DNA of 64,000 nt, from the NCBI RefSeq assembly GCF_047549485.1, contig NZ_CP180191.1, positions 3,472,001-3,536,000 of the forward strand, given 5' to 3'. Under the pieces are notes generated by a model, which saw only the letters and a list, made by a program, of their open reading frames with translations, did not search any database and was not told the DNA's origin. This DNA comes from Piscinibacterium candidicorallinum (GTDB lineage: Bacteria; Pseudomonadota; Gammaproteobacteria; Burkholderiales; Burkholderiaceae_C). Position numbers and translations under genes: made by a program. Positions 24,248-33,105 of this stretch are shown piece after piece; position 1 is the stretch's first letter, and each line of letters begins with the position of its first letter.

Positions 24248-24331
24248 ATGTGGTTGATCATTCTTGAGATGTTGCTGGCGCTGTTCCTGATCTGCTTCAT
24301 CATGTGGTGGACGATGAAGGGCAAGAAGTAG
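24248..24331 (+). CDS. 27-residue single-pass membrane peptide
   Basis: The frame encodes MWLIILEMLLALFLICFI and ends in a short MWW...KGKK tail, 27 residues in all. It has one hydrophobic helix (2-22) with positive residues at the C-terminus, which is the N-out/C-in pattern for small membrane proteins. A purine-rich sequence (GGGCAG) precedes the ATG. It lies on the opposite strand in the mltA-apaG gap, starting 28 bases from the mltA start. The sequence has the amino-acid make-up of a real membrane peptide, unlike other short frames here. Function is unknown. Confidence 0.6.
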   Translation: MWLIILEMLLALFLICFIMWWTMKGKK

Positions 24332-24356
24332 CGCGGCCATTGCGCGCGGGCCGGCC

Positions 24357-24740
24357 TCAGTGCAGGGTGCGCGGCAGGGTCAGGGCAAATTCGGCAATCG
24401 GCGCCTCGAAGCGCTCGCCGTCCTCGGCCACACAGAAGAAGCTGCCGCGCATGCTGCCCTGCGGCGTGGTGAGCGGGCAGCCGCTGGTGTATTCGAAGCT
24501 TTCGCCCGGCTTGAGCAGCGGCTGGTGCCCCACCACCGCCAGGCCCTTCATTTCATCGACGTGGCCGCTGGCGTCCGTGATGATCCAGTGCCGCGAGATG
24601 ATCTGCGCAGCCACCTGCCCGGTATTGGTGATGGTGACCGTGTAGGCGAACAGATAGCGCTGTGCCGCAGGATTGCTCTGCTCAGGCAGATACTCCGGGT
24701 GGACCACCACGGAGACTTCGTACTTCTTGGGCTGGGCCAC
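24357..24740 (-). CDS. apaG: ApaG (DUF525) protein
   Basis: The protein has 127 residues, the usual ApaG length. It is a single fibronectin-III-like beta sandwich with the conserved FAYTVTITNTG, LISRHWIITDA-type block (IISRHWIITDA) and YTSGCPLTTPQGSMRGSF segments. It is cytoplasmic; the family binds nucleotides or pyrophosphate, and in E. coli the gene sits beside apaH, but its role is not established. It faces the small membrane peptide gene tail-to-tail across 25 bases. mltA lies beyond it on the same strand, as often seen in betaproteobacteria. Confidence 0.93.
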   Translation of the reverse strand: MAQPKKYEVSVVVHPEYLPEQSNPAAQRYLFAYTVTITNTGQVAAQIISRHWIITDASGHVDEMKGLAVVGHQPLLKPGESFEYTSGCPLTTPQGSMRGSFFCVAEDGERFEAPIAEFALTLPRTLH

Positions 24741-24982
24741 GATGCGTGCCTCGTGTCAGGGTGCGCGGCGCCGCGGCCGCAGGAGCGCAGGAAGAGCCGC
24801 ATGGTACCCGCGGCACTTCCGCGCAGCCGGCTTGGAGCGCGAATTGCACGGATCGTTCCGGGTAAATCCTGCGATCAGCCGGCGCCCGCGCGCCGCACAC
24901 TCCCGCGCAAGGCACACCCGCCGCTGTGCCAAGCTGCGTGATCTCCCACCGCAGCCCACCCCGCATCGCCAAGTCGACCCCC

Positions 24983-25882
24983 ATGAACATGCTGCGCATT
25001 TGCCCGCCCCGCCGCGCTTTCTTCGCCGGCCCCCTGATTGCCGTGAGTCTTGCCGTCTGCAGCCTGAGCAGCCACGCGGGTACAGATGCGCTGCCCGAGC
25101 CCGCTCCCGCCAAGGCACGCAGCCATGTGCTGTGGCTCTTGACGCAGGACCAGCAGCTCATCAAGGTGGAATCGCGCGCGCCCTCACGCGTGATGGCGCG
25201 GGTGCGCGTGCAGGGTCTGGCGCCCGACGAACAGCTGCGAGCCATCGACTTTCGCGTCGCTCGCGGGCTGCTGTACGGCCTGTCCAATCAAGGGCGTCTG
25301 CACGTGATCGACCCCGTCAGCGGACGGAGCACCGCCCTGCCCCAGCCGCTGGGTCAGCCGTTTGAAGCGAACGACGCCGACATCGACTTCAACCCGGCGG
25401 TGGATCGCATCCGCATCGTGAACCGCGGCGGGCAGAATCTGCGCGGCCACCCGGACACCGGCGTGGCCGTGGCCGTAGATCCGCAGCTGGCCTATGCCTC
25501 GGGTGATACCCAGTCCGGGCGCGTACCCTGCATTCAAGGCGCCGGGTACACCTACAACAAGCGCGACGAGAAGCTCACCACCAACTACGCCATCGACGCA
25601 TGCAGCGCCAGCCTGGTGACGCAGGGCTCCGTTGAAGGCCGCGAGCCGACCGTCTCGCCCAGCACCGGGCAGCTCTTTACGGTCGGCACGCTGGGCCTGT
25701 ATGCCCCCCTAGGGCTGGTGAGCTTTGACATTGCCGACATCGACAACGCCGCCTATCTTCTGGCGGCGCCTGCCGGGCAGCGCCAGACGCTGTACCGCGT
25801 TGATCTGACTTCTGGCCAGGCGCGGGCTGTCGGCGCGATCGCGCGTTCCGGCGCTGTCCTGAGTCTGGCTATCGAACCCTGA
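24983..25882 (+). CDS. Exported DUF4394 protein
   Basis: The protein has 299 residues from the ATG at 24983, which gives a clean signal peptide (RRAFFAGPLIAVSLAVCSLSSHA). The mature part matches DUF4394, a beta-propeller-like domain: LLYGLSNQGRLHVIDPVSG, DADIDFNPAVDRIRIVNRGG and NLRGHPDTGVAVAVD are typical. It is predicted periplasmic or extracellular, with unknown function. It is followed on the same strand by a cupredoxin gene after 31 bases and then a GGDEF/EAL gene, so the three may be one operon. Confidence 0.82.
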   Translation: MNMLRICPPRRAFFAGPLIAVSLAVCSLSSHAGTDALPEPAPAKARSHVLWLLTQDQQLIKVESRAPSRVMARVRVQGLAPDEQLRAIDFRVARGLLYGLSNQGRLHVIDPVSGRSTALPQPLGQPFEANDADIDFNPAVDRIRIVNRGGQNLRGHPDTGVAVAVDPQLAYASGDTQSGRVPCIQGAGYTYNKRDEKLTTNYAIDACSASLVTQGSVEGREPTVSPSTGQLFTVGTLGLYAPLGLVSFDIADIDNAAYLLAAPAGQRQTLYRVDLTSGQARAVGAIARSGAVLSLAIEP

Positions 25883-25913
25883 AGCTCTTCCGCTCTTCCT
25901 GGAACAGAACCCC

Positions 25914-26516
25914 ATGACACGACGCCTGCTGTGTCTTCTGCTGTTGATCGGTGCTCTGCTGCCCCACGGACCGACTCAGGCCGCTGCAACGGTGAGCGTC
26001 AACGTCACTGACGCCAAGGGGCGCCCGGTGGACGATGCGGTGTCTGCGCTCATCCCGATTCGCGGCCCGCAGCGGGCACGGCCCGGGGCCAGCGCGCAGA
26101 TCGAACAGAAAGACAAGCAGTTCGTGCCCAGCGTGACCGTGGTGCAGACCGGCACAGCCGTCCAATTCCCCAACCGTGACACCGTACGTCATCACGTCTA
26201 CTCCTTTTCACCCGCCAAGAACTTCGAGATCAAGCTGTACGTCGGCACGCCCGCGGAGCCGGTGATCTTCGACAAGCCCGGTGTGGTGGTTCTGGGCTGC
26301 AACATCCATGACCACATGGTGGCCTGGATCAATGTGGTCGACACGCCCTGGTTTGCCAAGACGGCGCAAGGCAGCGCACAGATTGCGGCGGTCCCGCCTG
26401 GGGATTACGAGCTTCAGGTCTGGCACCCTCGCGCACCCACCAATCGCCCTCCGATGCGGCAGCGGGTGACGGTGGCCGCTGGCGGGCCGGCTCTCAGCGT
26501 GCAATTGCCCTACTGA
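25914..26516 (+). CDS. Exported cupredoxin-like copper protein
   Basis: The protein has 200 residues. A signal peptide (1-23, LLCLLLLIGALLPHGPTQA) is followed by a plastocyanin/methylamine-utilisation-type fold. Candidate type 1 copper ligands are His93/His94 (TVRHHVYSF), Cys129 (VVLGCN), His132 or His134 and Met135 (IHDHM). The C-terminal part is a carboxypeptidase-regulatory-like beta domain (PPGDYELQVWHP). It should bind copper in the periplasm; the electron partner is unknown. It ends 3 bases before the GGDEF/EAL gene starts, so the two are probably co-translated. Confidence 0.8.
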   Translation: MTRRLLCLLLLIGALLPHGPTQAAATVSVNVTDAKGRPVDDAVSALIPIRGPQRARPGASAQIEQKDKQFVPSVTVVQTGTAVQFPNRDTVRHHVYSFSPAKNFEIKLYVGTPAEPVIFDKPGVVVLGCNIHDHMVAWINVVDTPWFAKTAQGSAQIAAVPPGDYELQVWHPRAPTNRPPMRQRVTVAAGGPALSVQLPY

Positions 26517-26519
26517 TCC

Positions 26520-28976
26520 ATGACGGACGCGCCCGCATCCTGGCTGCAGCGCTGGCGCGATCGCCTGCAACGGCGCCTGTCCACGCGGCTGGTGGTCGCC
26601 TCGGTCGCGCTGCTGGTGGTTGTGCAGGCGCTCGGCCTGCTGAGCCTGCGCGCCAGCATCGACCGAAACGCGCGGCAGTCGATCCAGCAGGAGCTGGCCC
26701 TGGGCGAGAGACTCTTTCAGCGCCTGCTCGAACAGAACGGCCAGCGCCTGCGCGACGGGGCCGGACTGCTGGTGGCGGACTACGGATTCCGTTCCGCCGT
26801 GGGCAGCCGCGATCTGGAGACGATTGCCTCGGCGCTGGGTAATCATGGTCGCCGGATCGGTGCCACCCATGCCCTGCTGCTGGATACCGACTTCGCCCTT
26901 CAGGCCGCGGCCAGCCCACCCGAGGACGCCGTCATGCCAGCCCTGCAGGAGCTTGCACAGCGGGCACAGTCCAGCACGGTGGGCGACGGTGTGGCCGGCG
27001 GCCTGGTTGCGATTGACGGACGCATCCACCAGCTCGTGATGGTGCCGATGCGTGCACCGCTGGTGATTGCCTGGGTGGTGATGGGCTTCCGCGTCGATGA
27101 AGGCCTGGTGCGTGATATGCAGCGCTTGTCGGGTCTGCAGATCGCTCTGCAGACCCGCGCCTCGGCATCTGCCGATTGGCTGACTACCGCCAGCAGCCTG
27201 GCGCCGCTGACCAGCGCCGCATTGGGCGGCCCCGCGTCCATGCGCCCGGGCTCGGCGAGCAGCGTGCTGATCGCTGGTCAGGCCTACGGCATGCGCGTGG
27301 CGCCCCTGGACGCCGACAACGAGGCGCCCCTGCGCGCCCTGTTGCTGCGCTCAGTGGACGAAGCCGTGGCGCCCTATCGCAGCCTGCAGTGGACACTCCT
27401 GGTCATCGGCCTGCTGGGCACGGTGGCGCTGGCTGCCGGCGGTCTCTGGGCGGCGCGCCGCATCACCACACCGATCCGGGAGTTGTCCGGCGCGGCGCAG
27501 CGCCTGGCGGCCGGCGACTTCGAGCACCCTGTGCCGGTGACCACACGCGACGAGATCGGCGAGCTGGCGCAGACTTTTGAGCACATGCGTACCAGCATCG
27601 ACGCGCAGCGCAAGGAAGTCACCCGCCTCGCCTACTGGGACAGCCTGACCGGTCTGCCCAATCGCGCGCAATTTCGCGAGGCGGTGTCAGCCGCGCTCGC
27701 GCAGCGCGAGCAGTCGGCGCCCGAGGCAACGGCAGCTGCCAGCACGCGCACCGCCGCGATCCTGCTTCTCGATCTCGACCGCTTCAAGCACATCAACGAT
27801 CTGCTGGGCTACGCCACGGGCGATCAGCTGCTGCGTGAAGTGGGCGAGCGGCTTGGTGCGGTGATCGGCGCGCGAGGGTTTCCGATGGCACGTCTTTCGG
27901 GTGACGAATTCGCGCTGCTGCTGCCCGAGGCCGAGCTGGGTGAGCCCATGGCCGCAGAGATAGCGAGCGCCTTCGAACGGCCGATGCAGCTGGGCGAGCA
28001 AAGCGTGGACCTGCGTGCGAGCGTCGGCATCGCCCACTATCCTGGCCACGCACGCGAGGTCGACGAGCTTCTTGCCCGCGCAGAAGTGGCGATGTACGCC
28101 GCCAAGCGAGGCAGCTCCGGCGTGATGGTCTATCACGAGCAACTGGATTCCGGCAGCAGCCAGACCCTGTCCTTGCTGTCGGACCTGCAGCGCGCCATTG
28201 GCGCGGGCGAGTTGCGTGTGTTTCTTCAGCCCAAGATTGCACTGGGCTCCGGCGAGCTGGTGGGCGCGGAGGCCCTGCTGCGCTGGCAGCACCCGACACG
28301 CGGCATGGTTCCGCCGCTGGACTTCATCCCCTTTGCCGAGCAGACCGGCTTCATCCGCCACCTGACCCTGTGGGTGATCGACGAGATCCTGCGCATCAGC
28401 CCGCAGCTGGCCGCGCAGGGCCATGCGCTGAGCCTCGCTGTGAACCTTTCGACGCGTGACCTCATGGATCTGGAGCTGCCGGACAAGATCGGCGAACGGC
28501 TGGCACGCTTTGCAGTACCGCCGGAGGCACTCAAGCTCGAGATCACCGAGAGCGCGATCATGGATGACCCGCAGCGCGCCGAAAGCGTGCTGGCTCGCCT
28601 GCATGCCATGGGCTTGCCGCTGTCGATCGACGACTTCGGCACAGGCTACAGCTCGCTGGCCTATCTGAAGCGCCTGCCAGTCAAGGAGCTGAAGATTGAT
28701 CGCTCCTTCGTGATGCATCTGGACCGCGAGGACGGCGATCACAAGATCGTCCGCTCAACGATCGATCTGGCCCACACCCTGGGCCTCGAAGTCGTCGCCG
28801 AGGGCGTGGAAAACCTTGCGATCTGGCAGGTGCTGCGCGGTCTCGGCTGTGATCTGGCACAGGGCTACTTCGTGAGTCGCCCGCTGCCCGCCGACCAGTT
28901 CGAGGCCTGGGCCACCGCCTGGCCGCAGCAGCGCGAGCGCCTGCTCGGGCAACCCGAAGCCGCCCTCCTAAAATAG
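26520..28976 (+). CDS. Membrane GGDEF/EAL cyclic-di-GMP protein
   Basis: The protein has 818 residues. Its order is: membrane helix (about 22-44), periplasmic sensor region, second helix (about 285-312), HAMP (to about 365), GGDEF (about 375-540) and EAL (about 560-800). The cyclase motif reads SGDEF (460-464), one residue off consensus but of a type that is often active. No RxxD inhibitory site precedes it. The phosphodiesterase domain has EAL at 584-586 (AEALLRW), NLSTRD, ITES, DDFGTGYSSL, KIDRSFV and AEGVEN, so it looks active. Cyclic-di-GMP turnover linked to the upstream periplasmic copper protein is inference from gene order. Confidence 0.9.
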   Translation: MTDAPASWLQRWRDRLQRRLSTRLVVASVALLVVVQALGLLSLRASIDRNARQSIQQELALGERLFQRLLEQNGQRLRDGAGLLVADYGFRSAVGSRDLETIASALGNHGRRIGATHALLLDTDFALQAAASPPEDAVMPALQELAQRAQSSTVGDGVAGGLVAIDGRIHQLVMVPMRAPLVIAWVVMGFRVDEGLVRDMQRLSGLQIALQTRASASADWLTTASSLAPLTSAALGGPASMRPGSASSVLIAGQAYGMRVAPLDADNEAPLRALLLRSVDEAVAPYRSLQWTLLVIGLLGTVALAAGGLWAARRITTPIRELSGAAQRLAAGDFEHPVPVTTRDEIGELAQTFEHMRTSIDAQRKEVTRLAYWDSLTGLPNRAQFREAVSAALAQREQSAPEATAAASTRTAAILLLDLDRFKHINDLLGYATGDQLLREVGERLGAVIGARGFPMARLSGDEFALLLPEAELGEPMAAEIASAFERPMQLGEQSVDLRASVGIAHYPGHAREVDELLARAEVAMYAAKRGSSGVMVYHEQLDSGSSQTLSLLSDLQRAIGAGELRVFLQPKIALGSGELVGAEALLRWQHPTRGMVPPLDFIPFAEQTGFIRHLTLWVIDEILRISPQLAAQGHALSLAVNLSTRDLMDLELPDKIGERLARFAVPPEALKLEITESAIMDDPQRAESVLARLHAMGLPLSIDDFGTGYSSLAYLKRLPVKELKIDRSFVMHLDREDGDHKIVRSTIDLAHTLGLEVVAEGVENLAIWQVLRGLGCDLAQGYFVSRPLPADQFEAWATAWPQQRERLLGQPEAALLK
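28969..28974 (+). promoter_or_regulatory. Possible -10 box for rpe
   Basis: TAAAAT overlapping the end of the GGDEF/EAL gene, 60 bases before the rpe ATG. No convincing -35 is seen, so this is weak. Confidence 0.25.
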
Positions 28977-29033
28977 TGTTTCCATTCAGCTGATCCGCTC
29001 GCGATCGGCCCGGTCACCCCACCTCGCACACCC

Positions 29034-29714
29034 ATGAGCTTTCGCATCGCCCCTTCCATCCTGTCTGCCGACTTTGCCCGCCTGGGCGAGGAGGTGCGCG
29101 CCGTGCAAGCCGCAGGCGCGGATCTGATCCACTTCGACGTGATGGACAACCACTACGTGCCCAACCTGACCGTGGGGCCGCTGGTCTGCGAGGCGATCCG
29201 CCCGCACGTCACCATTCCCATCGACGTGCACCTGATGGTTGAACCCGTGGATGCGCTGATCCCGATGTTCGCCAAGGCCGGCGCGAACATCATCACCTTC
29301 CACCCGGAAGCCAGCCGCCATGTGGACCGTACGCTGAGCCTGATCCGCGAACACGGCTGCAAGGCTGGACTGGTCTTCAACCCGGCCACATCGCTGGAAT
29401 ACATGGACTACGTGATGGGCAAGCTCGACATCGTGCTCATGATGAGCGTGAACCCCGGCTTCGGCGGCCAGAGCTTCATCGAGGCCGTGCTGCCCAAGAT
29501 CACGGCAGTGAAGAAGAAGATCGACGCCCACACCGCCGCGGGCGGCCAGCCGATCTGGCTGGAAGTGGATGGTGGGGTGAAGGTGGACAACATCCGCCGC
29601 GTGGCCGATGCCGGTGCAGACACCTTTGTGGCGGGCAGCGCCGTCTTCGGTGCGCGCGATGCCGATGGCGGCTACAAGACAGTCTTCGAGAAGTTCCGCA
29701 CGGCGCTGGGCTGA
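29034..29714 (+). CDS. rpe: Ribulose-phosphate 3-epimerase
   Basis: The protein has 226 residues. It interconverts ribulose-5-phosphate and xylulose-5-phosphate in the cytoplasm. It is a TIM barrel opening with APSILSADFARLGEEV and has the metal/catalytic blocks HFDVMDNHYVPNLTVGP, DVHLMV, MSVNPGFGGQSF and VDGGVKVDNI. All family signatures are intact and the length is normal. It lies tail-to-tail with a periplasmic binding protein gene (15 bases), with gph beyond; rpe and gph near trpE is usual in betaproteobacteria. Confidence 0.97.
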   Translation: MSFRIAPSILSADFARLGEEVRAVQAAGADLIHFDVMDNHYVPNLTVGPLVCEAIRPHVTIPIDVHLMVEPVDALIPMFAKAGANIITFHPEASRHVDRTLSLIREHGCKAGLVFNPATSLEYMDYVMGKLDIVLMMSVNPGFGGQSFIEAVLPKITAVKKKIDAHTAAGGQPIWLEVDGGVKVDNIRRVADAGADTFVAGSAVFGARDADGGYKTVFEKFRTALG

Positions 29715-29729
29715 GTGGGGTCACCCGGG

Positions 29730-30518
29730 TCAGTGCGTCGGTGAGAGGTAGCGCCGCTGGATCCTTTGGATCAGGCCTTCGCGGCGCATCTGCGCCATGA
29801 CCTGGTTGAACTGCCTCACGAAGGACTCCTCCACCGCGCGCTTGCCAAAGGCGAAGCGGGCCGCTTCTTCAGACACCACGATGCGCGTGGGCAGGATGCG
29901 AGCATCCAGCTTCAGCTCGGCCAGCTCGATGGCAGCGGTGTCCTCGCTGGCAATCACGCCGTCCAGGCGGCCGTTGGCCACCATCTGCCAGAGGTTCAGG
30001 CGATTGCTCTGGCGCGTGATGCTCCGCGCGTAGGCTTCGTCCTTGAGCAGCTCGTCGTAGGCGTGTCCATAGGCCACATTGATCTGCACGCCCAGCCGAA
30101 AGCCGACCCTCGGGAGCTCATCGATCTGCTTGAGTGGCCATTTGGCCCGCGCCTCCCGGCTGGCGTAGAGCACATTGCGTGGCGTGGGGCGCGGGTCGGA
30201 GAACCAGGCGTATTCCTCGCGCTCAGGCCGCTTGAACGCACCGGGCAGGACGTCCAGGCGCCCAGCCTCCAGCTCGAGCAGGGCACGGGCCCATGGCAGC
30301 TGAACCCAGCGCACGGTGCACCCCATGCGCTTGAGCGCCTCCCGCACGATATCGGCGTCGATGCCGACAACCTCGCCCCGCGCATCGATCTGCGTGAATG
30401 GCGGATCAGGGTTCCAGCGCACTGAGCGCTCGCATGCGTTGGCCCATCCTGCCGCCAGCAGCACGCTCCAGCCTAGCCACCAGGCACGCCAGAGGCGCGC
30501 GCTCCTCACCGTCCACAT
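29730..30518 (-). CDS. Periplasmic solute-binding protein, family 3 type
   Basis: The protein has 262 residues from the ATG at 30516-30518, chosen because it opens a signal peptide (WWLGWSVLLAAGWANA). The mature sequence matches SBP_bac_3: PPFTQIDARGEVVGIDADIVREALKRMGC, then GRLDVLPGAFKRPEREEYAWFSDP and a C-terminal FNQVMAQMRREGLIQRI. No permease or ATPase gene adjoins it, so it may be an orphan receptor or a periplasmic sensor rather than a transporter part. The likely ligand (amino acid or similar) cannot be told. It is divergent from gph with about 90 bases between them. Confidence 0.82.
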   Translation of the reverse strand: MWTVRSARLWRAWWLGWSVLLAAGWANACERSVRWNPDPPFTQIDARGEVVGIDADIVREALKRMGCTVRWVQLPWARALLELEAGRLDVLPGAFKRPEREEYAWFSDPRPTPRNVLYASREARAKWPLKQIDELPRVGFRLGVQINVAYGHAYDELLKDEAYARSITRQSNRLNLWQMVANGRLDGVIASEDTAAIELAELKLDARILPTRIVVSEEAARFAFGKRAVEESFVRQFNQVMAQMRREGLIQRIQRRYLSPTH

Positions 30519-30608
30519 GCACGTGCTCCCAAGAGCCGCTTCGGCGGCCCTGCAGCGCAAAACTTATCATCGGCTTGCCTCATTTGCAGCCTCGCACAAG
30601 CCCGCCCC

Positions 30609-31328
30609 ATGCCCAGACCCTGCTCTCTGCGCGCCGCGCTGATCGACCTTGACGGCACCCTGCTGGACACCGCCGGCGAACTGGCAGGGGCGGTGAACGC
30701 CATGCGCCAGGACCTGGGTCTCGCCGCGCTGGACGTGGCGCGCATTGCGAGCTTTGTGGGCAAGGGCGCGGCCGTGCTGGTGCACCGCGCACTGACCGAC
30801 TCGCACGACGGCCTGGCCGACGATGCCGCTCACGCACAGGGCCTCGCAGCCTTCAAGCGGCACTACGAGCGCATCAACGGCACGCAGGCGCAGATGTATC
30901 CCGGCGTGCTTGATGGCCTCGCGTCGCTGCATGTACAAGGCCTGCGCCTGGCCTGCGTCACCAACAAGCCGCGCGACTTTGCGCAGCCGCTGCTGGCGCG
31001 TACCGGCCTCGCAAGGCACTTCGAGCTGCTGGTGGCCGGTGGCGACACTGCGCGCGCCAAGCCCCACCCCGATCCGTTTGAACACGCTGCGCAGCACCTG
31101 AATCTGGACGCGGCGGAATGCGTGGTGATCGGCGACTCCGCCAACGACGCGCAGGCCGGGCGTGCCGCGGGCATGGCCGTGCTGCTGGTGCCCTACGGCT
31201 ATAGCGAGGGCGAACCGGTCAGCCGCGCGTTTGACGCCGGTTTGTGCGATGCGATAGTCTCCGATCTCGTTGCCGCCGCGGACTGGATTGCTGGTCAGGG
31301 TGCGCAGCCGAACCACACACCGCAATGA
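30609..31328 (+). CDS. gph: Phosphoglycolate phosphatase
   Basis: The protein has 239 residues and belongs to the HAD superfamily. Motif I is DLDGTLLDT with the nucleophile Asp, motif II is CVTNKP, the motif III Lys is in KPHPDPF, and motif IV is VIGDSANDAQAGRAAG. The inserted helical cap and length fit Gph. It removes phosphate from 2-phosphoglycolate in the cytoplasm. The placement between rpe and trpE is the classical betaproteobacterial order. Other HAD phosphatases remain possible, but context supports gph. Confidence 0.9.
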   Translation: MPRPCSLRAALIDLDGTLLDTAGELAGAVNAMRQDLGLAALDVARIASFVGKGAAVLVHRALTDSHDGLADDAAHAQGLAAFKRHYERINGTQAQMYPGVLDGLASLHVQGLRLACVTNKPRDFAQPLLARTGLARHFELLVAGGDTARAKPHPDPFEHAAQHLNLDAAECVVIGDSANDAQAGRAAGMAVLLVPYGYSEGEPVSRAFDAGLCDAIVSDLVAAADWIAGQGAQPNHTPQ

Positions 31329-31507
31329 ACCGCCTCCACTTTGCTTCCCAAGCAGCCCGCGCCTTCTGCGCCGGGTGGTGGCGTGTCTCGTTCTGGTGGT
31401 GCTGACCGCACCGACCAGACCCCCTCGCAGCCGCTTGCCGCTGCCCGCCTCAAGAGCAAGCACCCCGAAGCATCTCCACACCCGGATCTGACCGCGTAGA
31501 TCCAGCG

Positions 31508-31564
31508 CTGGTGCGCCTTTCCAAGCCAAAATGGCTGGAAACCCGCGCCAGACAAGCGGAAAGC
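31508..31564 (-). repeat. Dispersed hairpin repeat, short copy (C)
   Basis: Bases 31535-31564, read on the minus strand, match 28 of 30 bases of the left arm of the element at 44122-44240. The copy folds into its own hairpin: CTGGTGCG pairs with CGCGCCAG, and inside it TTTCC/GGAAA plus AGCC/GGCT with an AAAAT loop (31518-31541). It ends 15 bases before the trpE start codon, so it will be part of the trpE leader if transcription starts upstream. Confidence 0.7.
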
Positions 31565-31578
31565 CCTTGCGAACAGCC

Positions 31579-33105
31579 ATGACCGAACTCGAATTCAACG
31601 CCCTCGCCGCCCAGGGCTACAACCGCATCCCGCTGATCGCCGAGACCATGGCGGACCTCGACACCCCGCTGTCGCTGTACCTGAAGCTCGCCAACACGGC
31701 CAACAGCTTCCTGCTCGAGAGCGTGGTGGGCGGCGAGCGCTTCGGGCGCTACAGCTTCATCGGCCTGCCGGCCAGCACGATGCTCAAGGTCAGCATCCGC
31801 GCCGCGGGCCATCACACGCAGGTGCTGAAGAACCACGCCGTGGTCGAGGAGGACCGCGGCAACCCGCTCGATTTCATCGCCGCGTATCTCGCGCGCTTCA
31901 AGGTCGCCATGCGCCCGGGGCTGCCGCGCTTCTGCGGCGGCCTGGCCGGCTACTTCGGCTACGACACGGTGCGTCTGATCGAGAAGAAGCTGGCGGCCAC
32001 CGACAAGCCCGGCGGCATCGACATGCCCGACATCATGCTGCTGCATTGCGACGAGCTGGCGGTGGTGGACAACGTCGCCGGCAAGCTCTACCTGATCGTC
32101 TATGCCGACCCGCGCACGCCGGACGCCTACACCCGCACGCGCAGCCGCCTGCGCGAACTGAAGGCCAAGCTGGCGAATGCGCCGCACCGCTCCCACCTGG
32201 GGGCGAGCGTGGTGCAGGAGGTGCGCCGCAGCTGGCCCAAGGAGGACTTCAAGGCCGCCGTGCAGCGCTGCCGCGACTACATCATCGACGGCGACTGCAT
32301 GCAGGTCGTGATCGCGCAGCAGCTCTCCATGCAGTTTCCGGAGTCCGCGCTCACCCTGTACCGCGCGCTGCGCTCCATCAACCCCTCGCCCTACATGTTC
32401 TATTACCGCATGGCGCCCGAGGCAGCCGGCAAGGGCGAGTTCCACATCGTCGGCTCATCGCCCGAGATTCTCGTGCGGCAGGAGCCGGTGGAATCCGGCG
32501 GCAAGCCCGAGGTCCTGGCCACCGTCCGGCCGATTGCCGGCACGCGCAAGCGCGGCGCCACCACAGCGGAGGACGAGCGCCTGGCCGCCGAGCTGCTGGC
32601 CGACCCCAAGGAGCGCGCCGAACACGTGATGCTGATCGACCTCGCCCGCAATGACGTCGGCCGCGTGGCCCAGACGGGTACAGTCAAGGTCACCGAGACC
32701 ATGGGCATCGAGAAGTACAGCCATGTGCAGCACATCGTGAGCAATGTGCAGGGCGTGCTCAAGCCGGGCATGACCAGCATGGACCTGCTGCGCGCCACCT
32801 TCCCCGCGGGCACGCTCTCGGGCGCACCCAAGGTGCGCGCCATGGAAATCATTGATGAACTCGAGCCCGTCAAGCGCGGCCTGTATGGCGGCGCGGTGGG
32901 CTACCTGTCCTATTCCGGCGCCATGGACGTGGCGATTGCCATCCGCACCGGCGTGGTCAAGGACGGCTTCCTGCATGCCAGCGCCGGCGCGGGGATCGTC
33001 TACGACTCGGATGCAGAGGCCGAGTGGCAGGAAACCGAAGCCAAGGCCCGTGCGCTGTTCCGCGCCGCGGAGCGTGTGCAGGAAGGACTGGAGGCCGAAC
33101 TGTGA
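31579..33105 (+). CDS. trpE: Anthranilate synthase component I
   Basis: The protein has 508 residues from the ATG at 31579 (MTELEFNALAAQGYNRIPL), which matches the family; upstream codons overlap the repeat. It converts chorismate to anthranilate with TrpG. It has the feedback-inhibition motif LLES (45-48), so tryptophan regulation is expected. The chorismate-binding core includes IAGTRKRGAT, LIDLARNDVGRV and AGTLSGAPKVRAMEIIDELE. It is the first gene of trpE-ltaE-trpG-trpD-trpC-ung. Its TGA overlaps the GTG start of ltaE by 4 bases. Confidence 0.97.
   Translation: MTELEFNALAAQGYNRIPLIAETMADLDTPLSLYLKLANTANSFLLESVVGGERFGRYSFIGLPASTMLKVSIRAAGHHTQVLKNHAVVEEDRGNPLDFIAAYLARFKVAMRPGLPRFCGGLAGYFGYDTVRLIEKKLAATDKPGGIDMPDIMLLHCDELAVVDNVAGKLYLIVYADPRTPDAYTRTRSRLRELKAKLANAPHRSHLGASVVQEVRRSWPKEDFKAAVQRCRDYIIDGDCMQVVIAQQLSMQFPESALTLYRALRSINPSPYMFYYRMAPEAAGKGEFHIVGSSPEILVRQEPVESGGKPEVLATVRPIAGTRKRGATTAEDERLAAELLADPKERAEHVMLIDLARNDVGRVAQTGTVKVTETMGIEKYSHVQHIVSNVQGVLKPGMTSMDLLRATFPAGTLSGAPKVRAMEIIDELEPVKRGLYGGAVGYLSYSGAMDVAIAIRTGVVKDGFLHASAGAGIVYDSDAEAEWQETEAKARALFRAAERVQEGLEAEL

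Noticed and set aside
31295..31555. 86-codon minus-strand frame upstream of trpE, and a search for a trp leader peptide
   Set aside because: The frame runs through the hairpin repeat; no short frame with tandem Trp codons and a ribosome site was found on the plus strand.
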